Assembly: GCF_014199685.1 (NCBI RefSeq)
Contig: NZ_JACHNZ010000010.1
Span: 1-64,000, forward strand
Direction of reading: 5' to 3'
DNA length: 64,000 nucleotides
DNA from: Sphingosinicella soli
Lineage (GTDB): Bacteria > Pseudomonadota > Alphaproteobacteria > Sphingomonadales > Sphingomonadaceae
Shown one piece after another: positions 47,978 through 57,956 of this stretch (positions are counted from its first letter, which is position 1; every line of letters starts with the position of its first letter). The notes below the pieces were generated by a model. That model ran no database searches, had not been told where the DNA came from, and saw nothing but the letters and a program-made list of their open reading frames with translations. Made by a program: the position numbers and the translations under genes.

Positions 47978-49520
47978 CCGCAGGGGCGTCCTCCCCGGAG
48001 TCGTCGCCCTCGAACCAATGGGCGCGGGCCGCCATGATGATGCGGTTGCCGTCGGCCTCGCTGAGACCGAATTCCTTGAGCACGCCCTCGCGCTTCGAGA
48101 CGAGTTCGTCCGTCGCGAGATCGCCGAGATCATCGAGCGTCTTGATGCCCGCCTTGCCGAGCGTGACGAGCATCTTCTCCGAAAGCCCCTCGATCGCGGC
48201 AAGCGCATCCTCGACGCCGAGCGCACGGCGCTCTTCGCGGGCTGCGGCCTCGCGGCGCTCCAGCCCCTCGGTCGCGCGGTTCTGGAGTTCGCCCGCGAGA
48301 TCCTCGTCGAAGCCTTCGATCGCCGCCAGCTCGCTGGTCTCGACGTAAGCGACCTCTTCGAGTTCCGTGAAGCCTTCGGCGACGAGCAGCTGCGCCAGCG
48401 TCTCGTCCACGTCGAGTTCGTTCATGAACAGCTCGGAGCGTTCGACGAATTCCTTCTGGCGGCGTTCGCTCTCGTCGGCCTCGGTCATGATGTCGATCTG
48501 GTGGCCGGTCAGCTGGCTGGCGAGGCGCACGTTCTGGCCGCGTCGACCGATGGCGAGCGAAAGCTGGTCGTCGGGAACGACCACTTCGATGCGCTGCTCT
48601 TCCTCGTCGATCACCACCTTGGAGACTTCAGCGGGCTGCAGCGCGTTCACCACGAAGGTCGCGATGTCGGGCGACCACGGGATGATGTCGATCTTCTCGC
48701 CCTGCAGTTCCTGCACCACCGCCTGCACGCGGCTGCCCTTCATGCCGACGCACGCGCCGACCGGATCGATCGACGAATCGCGGCTGATGACGCCGATCTT
48801 GGCGCGGCTGCCCGGATCGCGGGCGACGGCCTTGATCTCGATGATGCCGTCGTAGATTTCGGGCACTTCCTGCGCGAACAGCTTCTTCATGTATTCGCCC
48901 GCCGCGCGCGACAGGAAAATCTGCGGCCCGCGGTTTTCGCGGCGCACGTCCTTGATGAGGCACCGCACGCGGTCGTTGACGCGCAGAATTTCGCGCGGGA
49001 TCTGCTGGTCGCGGCGGATGACGCCCTCGGCGCGGCCGAGATCGACGACGACGTGGCCGAACTCGACGCGCTTCACGACGCCCGTCGTCACCTCGTTCAC
49101 GCGATCCTTGAATTCCTCGTACTGGCGCTCACGCTCGGCATCGCGCACCTTCTGCACGATCACCTGCTTGGCGGCCTGCGCGGCGATGCGCCCGAACTCG
49201 ATCGGCGGCAGCGGATCGACGACGAAGTCGCCGATGTCGTTCTTCTTGTCGCGCTTCTGCGCATCCACGATGCTGATCTGCTTGAAGTGATCCTCCGGCG
49301 CCTCGACCACTTCGAGCACGCGCCACAGGCGCATTTCGCCGGACTGCGAATCGATCTTCGCGCGAATGTCGTTCTCGGCGCCGTAGCGGGCGCGCGCCGC
49401 GCGCTGGACGGCCTCTTCCATCGCCTCGATCACGATCGCGCGATCGATCGACTTCTCGCGCGCAACAGCATCGGCAATCGCCAGAAGCTCGGCCTTGTTG
49501 GCGGAAATCGCGGTGGCCAT
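47964..49520 (-). CDS. nusA: Transcription termination/antitermination protein NusA
   Basis: It binds RNA polymerase and nascent RNA to tune pausing, termination and antitermination. The 518-residue protein has an N-terminal domain with [20 protein letters not shown], an S1 domain near [16 protein letters not shown], and two KH domains ([20 protein letters not shown] and [20 protein letters not shown]). Two helical acidic repeats end in a [13 protein letters not shown] tail. ATG 49520 shares a base with the rimP stop (TGATG). It is typical of the alphaproteobacterial long form. Confidence 0.97.
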   Translation of the reverse strand: MATAISANKAELLAIADAVAREKSIDRAIVIEAMEEAVQRAARARYGAENDIRAKIDSQSGEMRLWRVLEVVEAPEDHFKQISIVDAQKRDKKNDIGDFVVDPLPPIEFGRIAAQAAKQVIVQKVRDAERERQYEEFKDRVNEVTTGVVKRVEFGHVVVDLGRAEGVIRRDQQIPREILRVNDRVRCLIKDVRRENRGPQIFLSRAAGEYMKKLFAQEVPEIYDGIIEIKAVARDPGSRAKIGVISRDSSIDPVGACVGMKGSRVQAVVQELQGEKIDIIPWSPDIATFVVNALQPAEVSKVVIDEEEQRIEVVVPDDQLSLAIGRRGQNVRLASQLTGHQIDIMTEADESERRQKEFVERSELFMNELDVDETLAQLLVAEGFTELEEVAYVETSELAAIEGFDEDLAGELQNRATEGLERREAAAREERRALGVEDALAAIEGLSEKMLVTLGKAGIKTLDDLGDLATDELVSKREGVLKEFGLSEADGNRIIMAARAHWFEGDDSGEDAPADAQA

Positions 49521-50053
49521 CAATCGTCTTCCTCTTCTTCGTCTATCTCGTCCGCGCCCTCGTCGGAGAGCGGCTTCGTTGCCTTGATGAGTTCGTCCGT
49601 CAGCACCAGCTTCGCACTGACGATGCCTGCAAACGGGAGCGCAGTCTCACCGAATCCTTCGACCGCGATGCGCACCATAGCATCATCTACGCCCAGAAGG
49701 TGCCCCTGAAACCGCTTCCGGCCTTCAAGGGGTTCGGCAAGCTGAATCTTCGCGACATGCCCGGACCAGTCCGTGAAGTCCTGAAGGCGCGTCAGCGGGC
49801 GGTCGATGCCCGGCGAGCTGACTTCCAGACTATACTCGTCGGGGATCGGATCCTTCTCGTCGAGCATGTCCGACACGCGGCGGCTGAGCGACGTGCACTG
49901 CTCGATGGTCAGCTGCCGCGTGGCTGGGTCTTCCGCCATCACCTGCAGCGTCAGCCCGCCTGCGCCGTTCATCATCACGACGCGCACGAGATTGAAGCCC
50001 ATCGCGGTTGCGATCGGTTCCACCAGTGCCTCGAGCGCCTTCGTGTCCGTCAA
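49520..50053 (-). CDS. rimP: Ribosome maturation factor RimP
   Basis: It helps assemble the 30S subunit. The 177-residue protein has [16 protein letters not shown], the [17 protein letters not shown] helix, and [20 protein letters not shown], the family signature. An acidic tail (DEEEEDD) ends it. The only start that fits is TTG 50053, with AAGGGA about nine bases upstream. It is the first gene of the rimP-nusA-infB-pnp operon, and 214 bases separate it from the divergent dehydrogenase gene. Confidence 0.95.
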   Translation of the reverse strand: MTDTKALEALVEPIATAMGFNLVRVVMMNGAGGLTLQVMAEDPATRQLTIEQCTSLSRRVSDMLDEKDPIPDEYSLEVSSPGIDRPLTRLQDFTDWSGHVAKIQLAEPLEGRKRFQGHLLGVDDAMVRIAVEGFGETALPFAGIVSAKLVLTDELIKATKPLSDEGADEIDEEEEDD

Positions 50054-50267
50054 ATTCGGCTTCCCTTGCGGATAAACCCCGTCGGCGCCGGCCCCGATCC
50101 CTGGAACCGACCTCCTCTTGGACTACCCATGTGGAGAACGCCGCTCATATAGGCAAAAAGCCGACCGCCCGCAAGAGCGCCCGGCGCGCTGTTCGTCATC
50201 GTCATTTGTCAGGCGCCCGACATCCCGCTAGCCTGCGCGCAACCCCCGAATGGAGATATCAGAGACG

Positions 50268-51434
50268 ATGATCCGCACCTTTACCGCGCTCGCCATGGTT
50301 TCCGCCCTCAGCCTCGCCGCTTGCGGCGCAAACGGCACCGACACCGGCAACACCGGCAACACCGAAACGGCAGAGACGCCGACGGCCGCGGCCGACGCCG
50401 ACGCCAAGCCCTTCACGTCAGCCGAAATGGGCAAATTCGATGAACCGTGGGCGATGGCGTTTCTCCCCGACGGCCGCATTCTCGTCACCGAGAAGAAGGG
50501 CGTGCTCAAGCTCGTCCGTCTGGGCGGCGAAACGCTGGACGTCGCGGGCGTGCCCAAGGTCGATTACGGCGGGCAGGGCGGGCTCGGCGATGTCGCGCTC
50601 CACCCCGATTTCGCGAACAACGCCTACATCTACCTCAGCTACGCCGAAGCCGGCGACGGCGACACGCGCGGCGCGGCGCTCGCGCGCGGCAAGCTGCTGC
50701 TCGACGGCACGCCCCGCATCGAGGGGCTGCAGGTGATCTGGCGGCAGGAGCCCAAGGTCACCGGCCGGGGCCACTACGGCCACCGCATCGCGTTCGGCCC
50801 CGACGGCATGATGTACGTGTCGAGCGGCGATCGTCAGAAGTTCGATCCCGCGCAGGATCTGAACGCCAACCTCGGCAAGATCGTCCGCCTTTCCGATACG
50901 GGCATGATCCCGTCCGACAATCCGTTCTACGATCAGGGCCGGGTGAAGGCGCAGGTCTGGGCCTACGGCCTCCGCAACCCGCTCGGCATCGATTTCGACG
51001 ATGAAGGCCGTCTCTGGGAAATGGAGATGGGCCCGGCGGGCGGCGACGAGCTCAACCTCATCCGCAAGGGCGTGAACTACGGCTATCCGACGGTCTCGAA
51101 CGGCGACCATTACGACGGAAGGCCGATCCCCGATCACAAGCCCGGCGACGGTTTCGAACCGCCGAAGGTTTTCTGGAACCCGGCGATCTCGCCTTCCAGC
51201 CTGCTCATCTACAAGGGCGACCTGTTCCCCGCGTGGAAGGGCGACGCCTTCATCGGCGCACTTTCGGGCGAGGCCCTGGTCCGCGTCGACCTCAACGGCG
51301 AAACCGCGACCAAGGCCGACGAATGGCCGATGAGCGCCCGCATCCGCTCCGTCGAGCAGGGCCCCGACGGCGCGATCTGGCTGCTCGAAGACGGCGAAAC
51401 CGCCCGCCTGCTCAAACTGACCCCCGCCAACTGA
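50268..51434 (+). CDS. Lipoprotein PQQ-dependent aldose sugar dehydrogenase
   Basis: A 388-residue beta-propeller protein of the soluble glucose dehydrogenase-B/YliI (Asd) type. It has a lipobox (LAAC) after a signal peptide, a threonine- and alanine-rich linker, then the propeller with GGLGDVALHPDF, GRGHYGHRIAFGPDG, the YGLRNPLGIDF and EMGPAGGDELN motifs used for PQQ and calcium. It would oxidise free sugars in the periplasm. ATG 50268 was chosen for the signal peptide; the frame opens six codons earlier. Confidence 0.88.
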   Translation: MIRTFTALAMVSALSLAACGANGTDTGNTGNTETAETPTAAADADAKPFTSAEMGKFDEPWAMAFLPDGRILVTEKKGVLKLVRLGGETLDVAGVPKVDYGGQGGLGDVALHPDFANNAYIYLSYAEAGDGDTRGAALARGKLLLDGTPRIEGLQVIWRQEPKVTGRGHYGHRIAFGPDGMMYVSSGDRQKFDPAQDLNANLGKIVRLSDTGMIPSDNPFYDQGRVKAQVWAYGLRNPLGIDFDDEGRLWEMEMGPAGGDELNLIRKGVNYGYPTVSNGDHYDGRPIPDHKPGDGFEPPKVFWNPAISPSSLLIYKGDLFPAWKGDAFIGALSGEALVRVDLNGETATKADEWPMSARIRSVEQGPDGAIWLLEDGETARLLKLTPAN

Positions 51435-51446
51435 TAACCTAAAAAG

Positions 51447-51468
51447 CCCCTCCCCTTCAGGGGAGGGG
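51447..51468 (+). terminator. Hairpin after the sugar dehydrogenase gene
   Basis: A perfect nine-base stem (cccctcccc and ggggagggg) with a ttca loop, 13 bases after the stop. It is followed by ttggggt and not by a clean T run. It belongs to the C/G palindrome family seen at 26718 and 53749, and may act as a bidirectional stop. Confidence 0.6.
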
Positions 51469-51536
51469 TTGGGGTGGGGCGGTCCCAGCAAATGCCTCTT
51501 TGTTAGGGAAGGGCGTCAACCGCCGCGTCAGAACCC

Positions 51537-52334
51537 TCAGCGGTCGGTCCACACCGGATCGCGCTTGGCAATGAAGGCGCCGATGCCCTCGCAGGCGTCG
51601 GCCGCCATCATGTTGTCCGCCATCACGGTGGACGCATAGGCATAGGCCTCGGCAAGCGGCATCTCGCGCTGCGCGTAGAACGCGCGCTTGCCGATGCCGA
51701 CCGTCAGCTGCGAGCGCGCCGCGATCTGCGCGGCAAGCGCCATCGTCTGCGCGGTGAGCGCGGCATCCTCCACCACGCGGTTGACAAGGCCGATCTCCGC
51801 CGCGCGCGCCGCGTCGATCAGATCGCCGGTCAGCAGCATCTCCATCGCGTGCTTGGCGGAAAGGTTGCGCGTCAGCGCCACCATCGGCGTCGAGCAGAAC
51901 AGCCCGATCCGCACGCCCGGCGTTGCGAACCGCGCCGCCTTGCCCGCAACCGCAAGATCGCAACTCGCGACAAGCTGGCACCCCGCCGCCGTCGCCACAC
52001 CCGCCACCTCGGCGATCACCGGGCAGCGGTGGTTCACGACCTCCTGCATCAACTGGCCGCACGCCTCGAACAGCGCAACGAACCCCCCGCGCCCGCCATC
52101 ATCCGCCGTGCGCGCGCCGTCCAGCTCCTTCAGATCGTGCCCGGCGGAAAACACATGCCCCGCCGCCGCGATCACGATCACACGCACATTGCGGTCGGCA
52201 TCCGCATCGCGGAGCGCCGCCCGCAGCGCCTCGATCATGGCGAACGACAGACTGTTGCGCGAAGACGCCGCGTTCAGCGTAAGGCGAAGAACGCCGCCCT
52301 CCAGCGCGGAAATGACAGGGGTTTCATCGGTCAT
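51537..52334 (-). CDS. Enoyl-CoA hydratase/isomerase family protein
   Basis: A 265-residue crotonase-fold protein with FSAGHDLKELDGA at the oxyanion hole and GVATAAGCQLVASCDLAVAG. The position of the usual first catalytic glutamate is occupied by FATPGVRIGLFCSTP, which lacks the pair of glutamates seen in true hydratases. It may be an isomerase, hydrolase or other crotonase. ATG 52334 gives the family N-terminus. It lies 11 bases downstream of trmB. Confidence 0.83.
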   Translation of the reverse strand: MTDETPVISALEGGVLRLTLNAASSRNSLSFAMIEALRAALRDADADRNVRVIVIAAAGHVFSAGHDLKELDGARTADDGGRGGFVALFEACGQLMQEVVNHRCPVIAEVAGVATAAGCQLVASCDLAVAGKAARFATPGVRIGLFCSTPMVALTRNLSAKHAMEMLLTGDLIDAARAAEIGLVNRVVEDAALTAQTMALAAQIAARSQLTVGIGKRAFYAQREMPLAEAYAYASTVMADNMMAADACEGIGAFIAKRDPVWTDR

Positions 52335-52345
52335 GTCGTGCGTCC

Positions 52346-53026
52346 CTACCGCCGCCGATACCGGAAATACCAGATCGGCCGCCCCTCGCCCGCCGCCCAT
52401 TCGCCGTAGCGCGTCGGCGGCCAGTCGTCGGGGCGATTTTCCCAGTCCTCGGCGTGTTCCGCAAGCCATTCAAAGTCCGAACGCCGTGCCATCTGCATCA
52501 CCGACCAGCGCATGTAGACAGGGTGGTCGGTCGCGATGCGGAATTCGCCGCCGGGTTTCAGCTTCGCGGCGATCAGGTCGAGCGGCCCCGGATTGACGAA
52601 ACGCCGCTTGGCGTGCCGCGCCTTCGGCCAGGGGTCGGGATGCAGCAGGTAAACCCGCTCCAGCGAGGCATCGGGCAGCCGCTCCAGCACGTTCAGCGCA
52701 TCGCCGTCATGCACGCGCACGTTCGAAAGCCCGTCATCCTCGATATGCCCGAGCAGCCCGGTGACGCCGTTCAGGAACGGCTCGCAGCCGATGAACCCCG
52801 TTTCCGGGCGCGCGGCGGCATGAGCAACAAGATGCTCGCCCTTGCCGAACCCGATCTCCAGCTCCAGCAGGCACGCCTTGCCGAACAGCCGCGCAGCGTC
52901 CAGCGCGCCCTCTTTCGGCACCGCCACCTCCGGCAGCAAGTCCTCGACAAGCCGCTGCGCCCGGTTGCGCAGCGCAAACGCCTGTCGCCGCCCATAAAGA
53001 CGGCGGATGGTGGTCGGATCGGACAT
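52346..53026 (-). CDS. trmB: tRNA (guanine-N7-)-methyltransferase
   Basis: It methylates guanine 46 in tRNA. The 226-residue protein has the SAM motif LELEIGFGKGEHLVA, then VRVHDGDALNVL and the family motif VYLLHPDPWPKARHAKRRFV, ending PIWYFRYRR. ATG 53026 (MSDPTTIRRLYGRR) gives the conserved start. Its leader contains a strong inverted repeat at 53092-53154. metK, a common neighbour in related genomes, is not here. Confidence 0.95.
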   Translation of the reverse strand: MSDPTTIRRLYGRRQAFALRNRAQRLVEDLLPEVAVPKEGALDAARLFGKACLLELEIGFGKGEHLVAHAAARPETGFIGCEPFLNGVTGLLGHIEDDGLSNVRVHDGDALNVLERLPDASLERVYLLHPDPWPKARHAKRRFVNPGPLDLIAAKLKPGGEFRIATDHPVYMRWSVMQMARRSDFEWLAEHAEDWENRPDDWPPTRYGEWAAGEGRPIWYFRYRRR

Positions 53027-53091
53027 CGAAACTCGCCAGTTGATTATAGTGGGATAGGTCGAAATCCGGGTCAGGCCGAGCCGAAAGGCGT

Positions 53092-53154
53092 GGTCTTCGA
53101 GAACCGGAGCGGAGCGGACTTCAAGGTCCGTGAGCACCGGAAGCGCAGAAGACC
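53092..53154. repeat. Nested inverted repeat upstream of trmB
   Basis: The outer arms are ggtcttc (53092-53098) and gaagacc (53148-53154), with further partial pairing outside. The inner hairpin is cggac (53115-53119) and gtccg (53126-53130) with a six-base ttcaag loop. Two copies of ccgga flank it. In the trmB direction it lies 66 bases before the start codon. It could be a structured leader RNA or an interspersed element. Confidence 0.6.
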
Positions 53155-53188
53155 GCGTCTTGCAGGCCGGCATCACCCGAATGAACGC

Positions 53189-53671
53189 CTATCTGGGGCG
53201 GCAGGCCTTGCCTTCATACTGATACCGATGCAACCGGTATTCCTTGCCGTTCCAGCGCTCGACCGGGAAGCAGAAACCCGGCCCGCCGATCTCGATGTCC
53301 GGCCAGCCGCCCGCACCCTTCGTGGTCAGCAGGGTCGGAATGCCGGGTCCGCCGTTCATCAGCTTCCAGCCCGCCGCCTGCTTGCTGACGATGGCGTAGC
53401 CCATGCCCGTGTTGCCGAAACAATAGCTGCTGCCTTCGGAGATGACGGCTTCCGGCTGCCCGTCCCCGTTCAGATCGCGCACCAGGTCGATCGCGCCGGG
53501 CGTGTAGGCCGCCGTCCCGGGATCGCCGCAGCCTTCCCAGCGGTTTCCTTTCTTCGCGAACCCCGCCGCCTTGAACGCGGCCGCCGTGTCGGCGGGCGAT
53601 AGCTTGATGTCCGCCGCCAGTGCCGTGGATGCCGAAAACGCCACCAGTACGCCAAGACAGAGAACACGCAT
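53189..53671 (-). CDS. Secreted protein of unknown function
   Basis: A 160-residue protein with a signal peptide (cleavage near ALAADI). The mature region contains a calcium-binding-like DLNGDGQPEAVISEG segment, as found in FG-GAP or VCBS-type repeats, and several cysteines. The end EGKACRPR suggests a disulfide. No enzyme family is recognised. GGGAGG stands five bases before ATG 53671. It stands alone between trmB and purH. Confidence 0.78.
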   Translation of the reverse strand: MRVLCLGVLVAFSASTALAADIKLSPADTAAAFKAAGFAKKGNRWEGCGDPGTAAYTPGAIDLVRDLNGDGQPEAVISEGSSYCFGNTGMGYAIVSKQAAGWKLMNGGPGIPTLLTTKGAGGWPDIEIGGPGFCFPVERWNGKEYRLHRYQYEGKACRPR

Positions 53672-53748
53672 GGCTTCCTCCCTCGCCCTGTTGCGAAGCG
53701 CGGAGCCTACGCCCTTCAAAGCGAAAGCGGAACGATTCCCTGCGTATC

Positions 53749-53898
53749 CCCCTCCTCTTCAGCGGAGGGGCTTTGGAGCGTCCTGAACGCCATCGCAAAA
53801 CCCTTCCCCCTCGCCCCTCCGGGGAGAGGGTCGGGGAGAGGGGAACACCGCTTCAACCGCCGCAACGAAGCCCGGTCTGCCGCAACGAAGCCCCGTCC
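53749..53898. repeat. Palindromes and short duplications behind purH
   Basis: C/G hairpins occupy 53749-53770 (cccctcc with ggagggg) and about 53809-53843. A 20-base unit, starting gccgcaacgaag, is tandemly repeated at 53859-53878 and 53879-53898 with two mismatches. The segment aacgccatcgcaaaaccctt at 53786-53805 recurs with one change at 53926-53945 inside the 3' end of purH. Confidence 0.6.
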
Positions 53899-55490
53899 TA
53901 ATGCCGGAAGTGGCGCATCCCGGTAAACGCCATCGCAAGACCCTTTTCGTTCGCCGCCGCGATCACCTCGTCGTCGCGGATCGAGCCGCCCGGCTGGATC
54001 ACCGCCGTCGCGCCCGCGTCCGCCGCGGCGAGCAGCCCGTCGGCAAACGGGAAGAACGCGTCGGAAGCCACCGCCGAACCCACCGTCTTCGGCTGCGCCC
54101 AGCCCGCCGTTTCCGCGGCGTCGCGCGCTTTCCACGCCGCGATGCGCGCCGAATCGAGGCGGCTCATCTGCCCCGCGCCGATGCCGGCCGTCGCGCCGTC
54201 CTTCGCGTAAACGATCGCGTTCGATTTCACGTGCTTCGCCACGCGCCACGCGAACAGCATGTCGGCGAGTTCCTGCGGGCTCGGCTGCCGCGCGGTGACG
54301 ATCTTCAGATCGCTTTCGGCAATGCTGCCGTTGTCGCGCGATTGCAGCAGGTATCCGCCCGCGATGGTCCTCAGCGCCAGGCCGCCGCGCGCCGGGTCCG
54401 GCAGCGCCGTCAGCAGCAGCCGCAGGTTCTTCTTCTTCGCGAAGATCGCGAGCGCGGCGTCATCGGCACCGGGCGCTACGACGACCTCGGTGAAAATCCC
54501 GGTGATCGCTTCCGCTGCCGCCGCATCGAGCGGCCGGTTGACCGCAATGATCCCGCCGAACGCCGAGACCGGATCACACGCGAGCGCCGCGCCGTAGGCC
54601 TCGGCCAGGCTCGCGCCCGTCGCCACGCCGCACGGGTTCGCGTGCTTGATGATCGCGACCGAAGGCCCCGCGTCCCCGAACTCCGCGATGAGTTCGAGCG
54701 CGCCGTCGGCGTCGTTCAGATTGTTGTAGCTGAGTTCCTTGCCCTGCACCTGCCGGGCCTGCCCGATGCCGCTGGCATGCGGCCCGCGCGGCGCGTAGAA
54801 CGCCGCCTTCTGGTGCGGGTTCTCGCCGTAGCGCAGTTCGTCGCCGCGCGTCATCGCAAGCGTCAGCGTATCGGGGAAGGTCGCGCCCTGATCGGCGAAC
54901 GCGAACCACGAGGAAATCGCGCTGTCATACGCCGCCGTCGCCGCGAATGCCTTCGCCGCAAGCCGCTTGCGAAGCGCCAGATCGGTCGCGCCGTCGCTGG
55001 CGTCGAGCGCCGCGATGAATTCGCCGTAGTCGGCCGGGTCGGTCAGGATCGCGACAAAGCCGTGATTCTTCGCCGCCGATCGCACCATCGAAGGCCCGCC
55101 GATGTCGATGTTCTCGATGATTTCGTCGCGGCCTGCGCCCTTCGCCACGGTCGCCTCGAACGGGTAGAGGTTCACCACCACCACGTCGATCGGCGCGATA
55201 TCGTGGTCGCGCATCGCGGCGGCGTGTTCGGGATGGTCGCGCAGCGCCAGCAATCCGCCGTGCACCTTCGGGTGCAGCGTCTTCACGCGCCCGTCCATCA
55301 TCTCGGGGAAGCCCGTGTGCTCGGAAACGTCCTTCACATTGAGCCCCGCATCGCGCAGCGCCTTCGCGGTGCCGCCGGTCGACAGCAGCTCCACCCCGCG
55401 CGCCGCGAGCGCCCTGGCGAGGTCCACCACGCCCGTCTTGTCCGAAACCGAAATCAGTGCCCGGGTGATCTTCACCGGCATCTCGCTCAT
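53898..55490 (-). CDS. purH: Bifunctional AICAR formyltransferase/IMP cyclohydrolase
   Basis: It carries out the last two steps of IMP synthesis. The 530-residue protein begins with the cyclohydrolase domain ([45 protein letters not shown]). The formyltransferase domain follows with [14 protein letters not shown], the catalytic lysine and histidine in [12 protein letters not shown], and [11 protein letters not shown] near the end. ATG 55490 is preferred over GTG 55496. It follows a heparinase-like gene by 17 bases. Confidence 0.97.
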   Translation of the reverse strand: MSEMPVKITRALISVSDKTGVVDLARALAARGVELLSTGGTAKALRDAGLNVKDVSEHTGFPEMMDGRVKTLHPKVHGGLLALRDHPEHAAAMRDHDIAPIDVVVVNLYPFEATVAKGAGRDEIIENIDIGGPSMVRSAAKNHGFVAILTDPADYGEFIAALDASDGATDLALRKRLAAKAFAATAAYDSAISSWFAFADQGATFPDTLTLAMTRGDELRYGENPHQKAAFYAPRGPHASGIGQARQVQGKELSYNNLNDADGALELIAEFGDAGPSVAIIKHANPCGVATGASLAEAYGAALACDPVSAFGGIIAVNRPLDAAAAEAITGIFTEVVVAPGADDAALAIFAKKKNLRLLLTALPDPARGGLALRTIAGGYLLQSRDNGSIAESDLKIVTARQPSPQELADMLFAWRVAKHVKSNAIVYAKDGATAGIGAGQMSRLDSARIAAWKARDAAETAGWAQPKTVGSAVASDAFFPFADGLLAAADAGATAVIQPGGSIRDDEVIAAANEKGLAMAFTGMRHFRH

Positions 55491-55507
55491 CGTCACTGTC
55501 CTGCCTG

Positions 55508-57244
55508 TTATTTGCTTGCGCGCTTGAACGACCAGTTGACCGTTGCGCCGCCGCTTTCCGTTTCGCCGCTGACGACGATCTGCGCCACGCTGCGGTGTTT
55601 GCCGCTTTCGTCCACGAAGATGCTCTCGTCAACCGTCAGGCGCCCGCCGCGCACCTTCATCTGCCACACGCGCCCCGCCGCCAGTTTCAGCAGCGCGCCC
55701 TTGCCGTCCGCCGTCGGCGTCGCCTCGACACCCGGCGCGAGGTGGAAGCGCACGTCGAACGGCAGCGCCTTGCGGCGGCCGAGCAGCCGCGTGGCGCGCA
55801 CGGGTTCGAGCGCGTCCTCGCCGCGGATGTCGCGTCCGTCGGCGGAGAGGAAGATGCGGCGGCGATGGAGCATGCCGAAGCGTTTCGCATAGCCGTCGTG
55901 CGTCGCGTCGAGCCAGCAGCCCTCTTCGCTTTCGTGGCGCGTGACGACGACTTCGCCGACGCCCTTGCCGAGCCCGCCACCGCCGAGCAGACGCGTCGAA
56001 TTGGTGTCGTTCACGATCAGCGTCGCATGCGCCGCCGTCGTGCGGAGCAGCCCCGCGAGCGCTTCGGGCAACACCGCCGCCGCCCCTTCAGCGCCGCCGC
56101 AGTTGACGATCAGGCGCGCGTCCCCGTCGGACATTTCGAACGCGAGCGTGCCCGCGTGCGCGCCGCTTCCGGCGTCCTTCGCGGGCGGCGGACCGGCATC
56201 GACGACGATCACGCTCTTGCCCGCGTCCATGCGCTGGAACCCGGAAGACGCGCCGTTCCGCGTCGGGCGCACGTTGCCGCCGACAAGCGCAAGCGCCTTG
56301 GCGAGCCGTTCGGGCGCGCAGATGTTTCCACCATGGATCGCCGCAAGCCGCCCGTCGCCGAGCATCAGCCCCTTGACCCCCGACGCCAGCGTTTCAATGC
56401 CCTCCACGACAACTTCGGAAACTTCGACCTTGCGCGCCTCGTAAAAGGCACGGAGCGTCAGCAGCCGTTCGAGGAGCGCAAGCGCGTCGGAAGGCCGCCG
56501 GCTCGCAACGCCGCCGCCGGGCAGCAGCACGTCGCCGAGCGCCTTCCGCAGTGCGTTCTCAGCCCGCACACTGCGCGCCGCACCTTCGGGCAGGATAAGC
56601 CCCGCCGCCAGCAGACCCGCCGCCGCCTCCACGCGCGGCATCCCCTCCGGCATCTTCTCGTGCGCGCGGTCCACATGCCGCGCCGTCCGCGCCAGGTGGT
56701 TGAGAACGAGGCTGCGGTAAATCGGATCGCCGCGCGACAGGATGTAGGGCGCATAAAGCGGCCAGAACATCAGCCGCCGCCCGGCAAGGTCCGCGCGCCA
56801 CGCCAGCTCGTCATACTCGCGGTAGCTCGCAAGCCAGGCCTCGACGACGAGTTCGGCGACGATCGCGCCCTTCTTGCGGTCGCTCGCCGCCGCCAGGTCG
56901 CGCAGCCATTCGAAGCCGTGCACCCATTCGCGCCACGCCAGCGGCGCCCGCGACGTCGCGAAATTCAGCGTGCGGACGGCTTCCGCATGCCCCCCGAAGC
57001 TCAGCTTCCCGGCAGCAATCTCGCGCCCCGCCATAATGTCCCCCGCGATCGGGTCCGCCGTTGCCGCCAGCAGCTTCAGCGGCGGCCGCCCGCGCAGCTT
57101 GCGGTTGTGCAGCGGGGTCGCGTAGCCGATGCGGGCGAGCTTTTCGGACAGGCGCGCACCCAGCGTCCGTGCGTCGCCGCGCCCGCGCGTCAGTCGCTGG
57201 CCACCATCGCGCCCACCTTTGTCGCTACCGCCCGAATCGCTCAC
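55508..57244 (-). CDS. Heparinase II/III family protein
   Basis: A 578-residue protein. The N-terminal half is an alpha/alpha toroid region ([32 protein letters not shown]). The C-terminal half is the heparinase II/III beta domain ([30 protein letters not shown] and [19 protein letters not shown]). Members cleave or bind acidic polysaccharides. No signal peptide is seen, so a cytoplasmic or cell-envelope role is unclear. GTG 57244 overlaps the rpe stop (GTGA). Despite the name, its substrate need not be heparin. Confidence 0.83.
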   Translation of the reverse strand: MSDSGGSDKGGRDGGQRLTRGRGDARTLGARLSEKLARIGYATPLHNRKLRGRPPLKLLAATADPIAGDIMAGREIAAGKLSFGGHAEAVRTLNFATSRAPLAWREWVHGFEWLRDLAAASDRKKGAIVAELVVEAWLASYREYDELAWRADLAGRRLMFWPLYAPYILSRGDPIYRSLVLNHLARTARHVDRAHEKMPEGMPRVEAAAGLLAAGLILPEGAARSVRAENALRKALGDVLLPGGGVASRRPSDALALLERLLTLRAFYEARKVEVSEVVVEGIETLASGVKGLMLGDGRLAAIHGGNICAPERLAKALALVGGNVRPTRNGASSGFQRMDAGKSVIVVDAGPPPAKDAGSGAHAGTLAFEMSDGDARLIVNCGGAEGAAAVLPEALAGLLRTTAAHATLIVNDTNSTRLLGGGGLGKGVGEVVVTRHESEEGCWLDATHDGYAKRFGMLHRRRIFLSADGRDIRGEDALEPVRATRLLGRRKALPFDVRFHLAPGVEATPTADGKGALLKLAAGRVWQMKVRGGRLTVDESIFVDESGKHRSVAQIVVSGETESGGATVNWSFKRASK

Positions 57245-57912
57245 GCCGCGCCGTCTCCCCGCAGCCGCGCGATGTTCGCCGCGTAAGCATCCGGCCCGCC
57301 CCGGAACGTCGCCGTGCCTGCAACGAGCACGTCCGCGCCCGCCGCGATGGCGCGCGGCGCGGTCGCCATGTCGATGCCGCCGTCCACCTCCAGGTCGATC
57401 GTCTTGCCGGTGGCGTCGATCAGCTTGCGGATCGCCTCGATCTTGCGAAGCTGGCTGTCGATGAACGACTGCCCGCCGAAGCCGGGGTTCACGCTCATCA
57501 CCAGCACGAGGTCGAGATCCTCGATCACGTAATCCAGCACGCTGAGCGGCGTCGCCGGATTGAGCACGACTCCCGCCTTCTTGCCGAGCGCGCGGATCGT
57601 CTGGACCGTGCGGTGCAGGTGCGGCCCCGATTCGGGGTGCGCCGAAAGAATATCCGCGCCCGCCGCCGCAAAGGCTTCGAGGAACGAATCGACCGGCGCG
57701 ATCATCAGATGCACGTCGAACGGTTTCGCCGTGTGCGGCCGCAGCGCCTTCACCACAGCGGGTCCGATCGTGATGTTGGGCACGAAATGCCCGTCCATCA
57801 CGTCGACATGAATATAGTCCGCGCCCGCCGCATCGATGCGGCGCACTTCGGCGCCGAGGTCGGCGAAATCAGCGGAGAGGATGGACGGCGCGATACGGAC
57901 GGATTGCTGCAT
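57241..57912 (-). CDS. rpe: Ribulose-phosphate 3-epimerase
   Basis: It interconverts ribulose 5-phosphate and xylulose 5-phosphate in the pentose phosphate pathway. The 223-residue TIM barrel has PSILSADFADLG, HVDVMDGHFVPN, LVLVMSVNPGFGGQSF and EVDGGI. ATG 57912 (MQQSVRIAPSIL) gives the normal start. It lies 44 bases after rsmB and is coupled to the heparinase-like gene by GTGA. It would supply the xylulose 5-phosphate used by transketolases, though it is far from the split pair. Confidence 0.95.
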   Translation of the reverse strand: MQQSVRIAPSILSADFADLGAEVRRIDAAGADYIHVDVMDGHFVPNITIGPAVVKALRPHTAKPFDVHLMIAPVDSFLEAFAAAGADILSAHPESGPHLHRTVQTIRALGKKAGVVLNPATPLSVLDYVIEDLDLVLVMSVNPGFGGQSFIDSQLRKIEAIRKLIDATGKTIDLEVDGGIDMATAPRAIAAGADVLVAGTATFRGGPDAYAANIARLRGDGAA

Positions 57913-57956
57913 GTGACCGGCTTTAACATCCCGTGCCGGGAGGTCAAATTCGCGGC

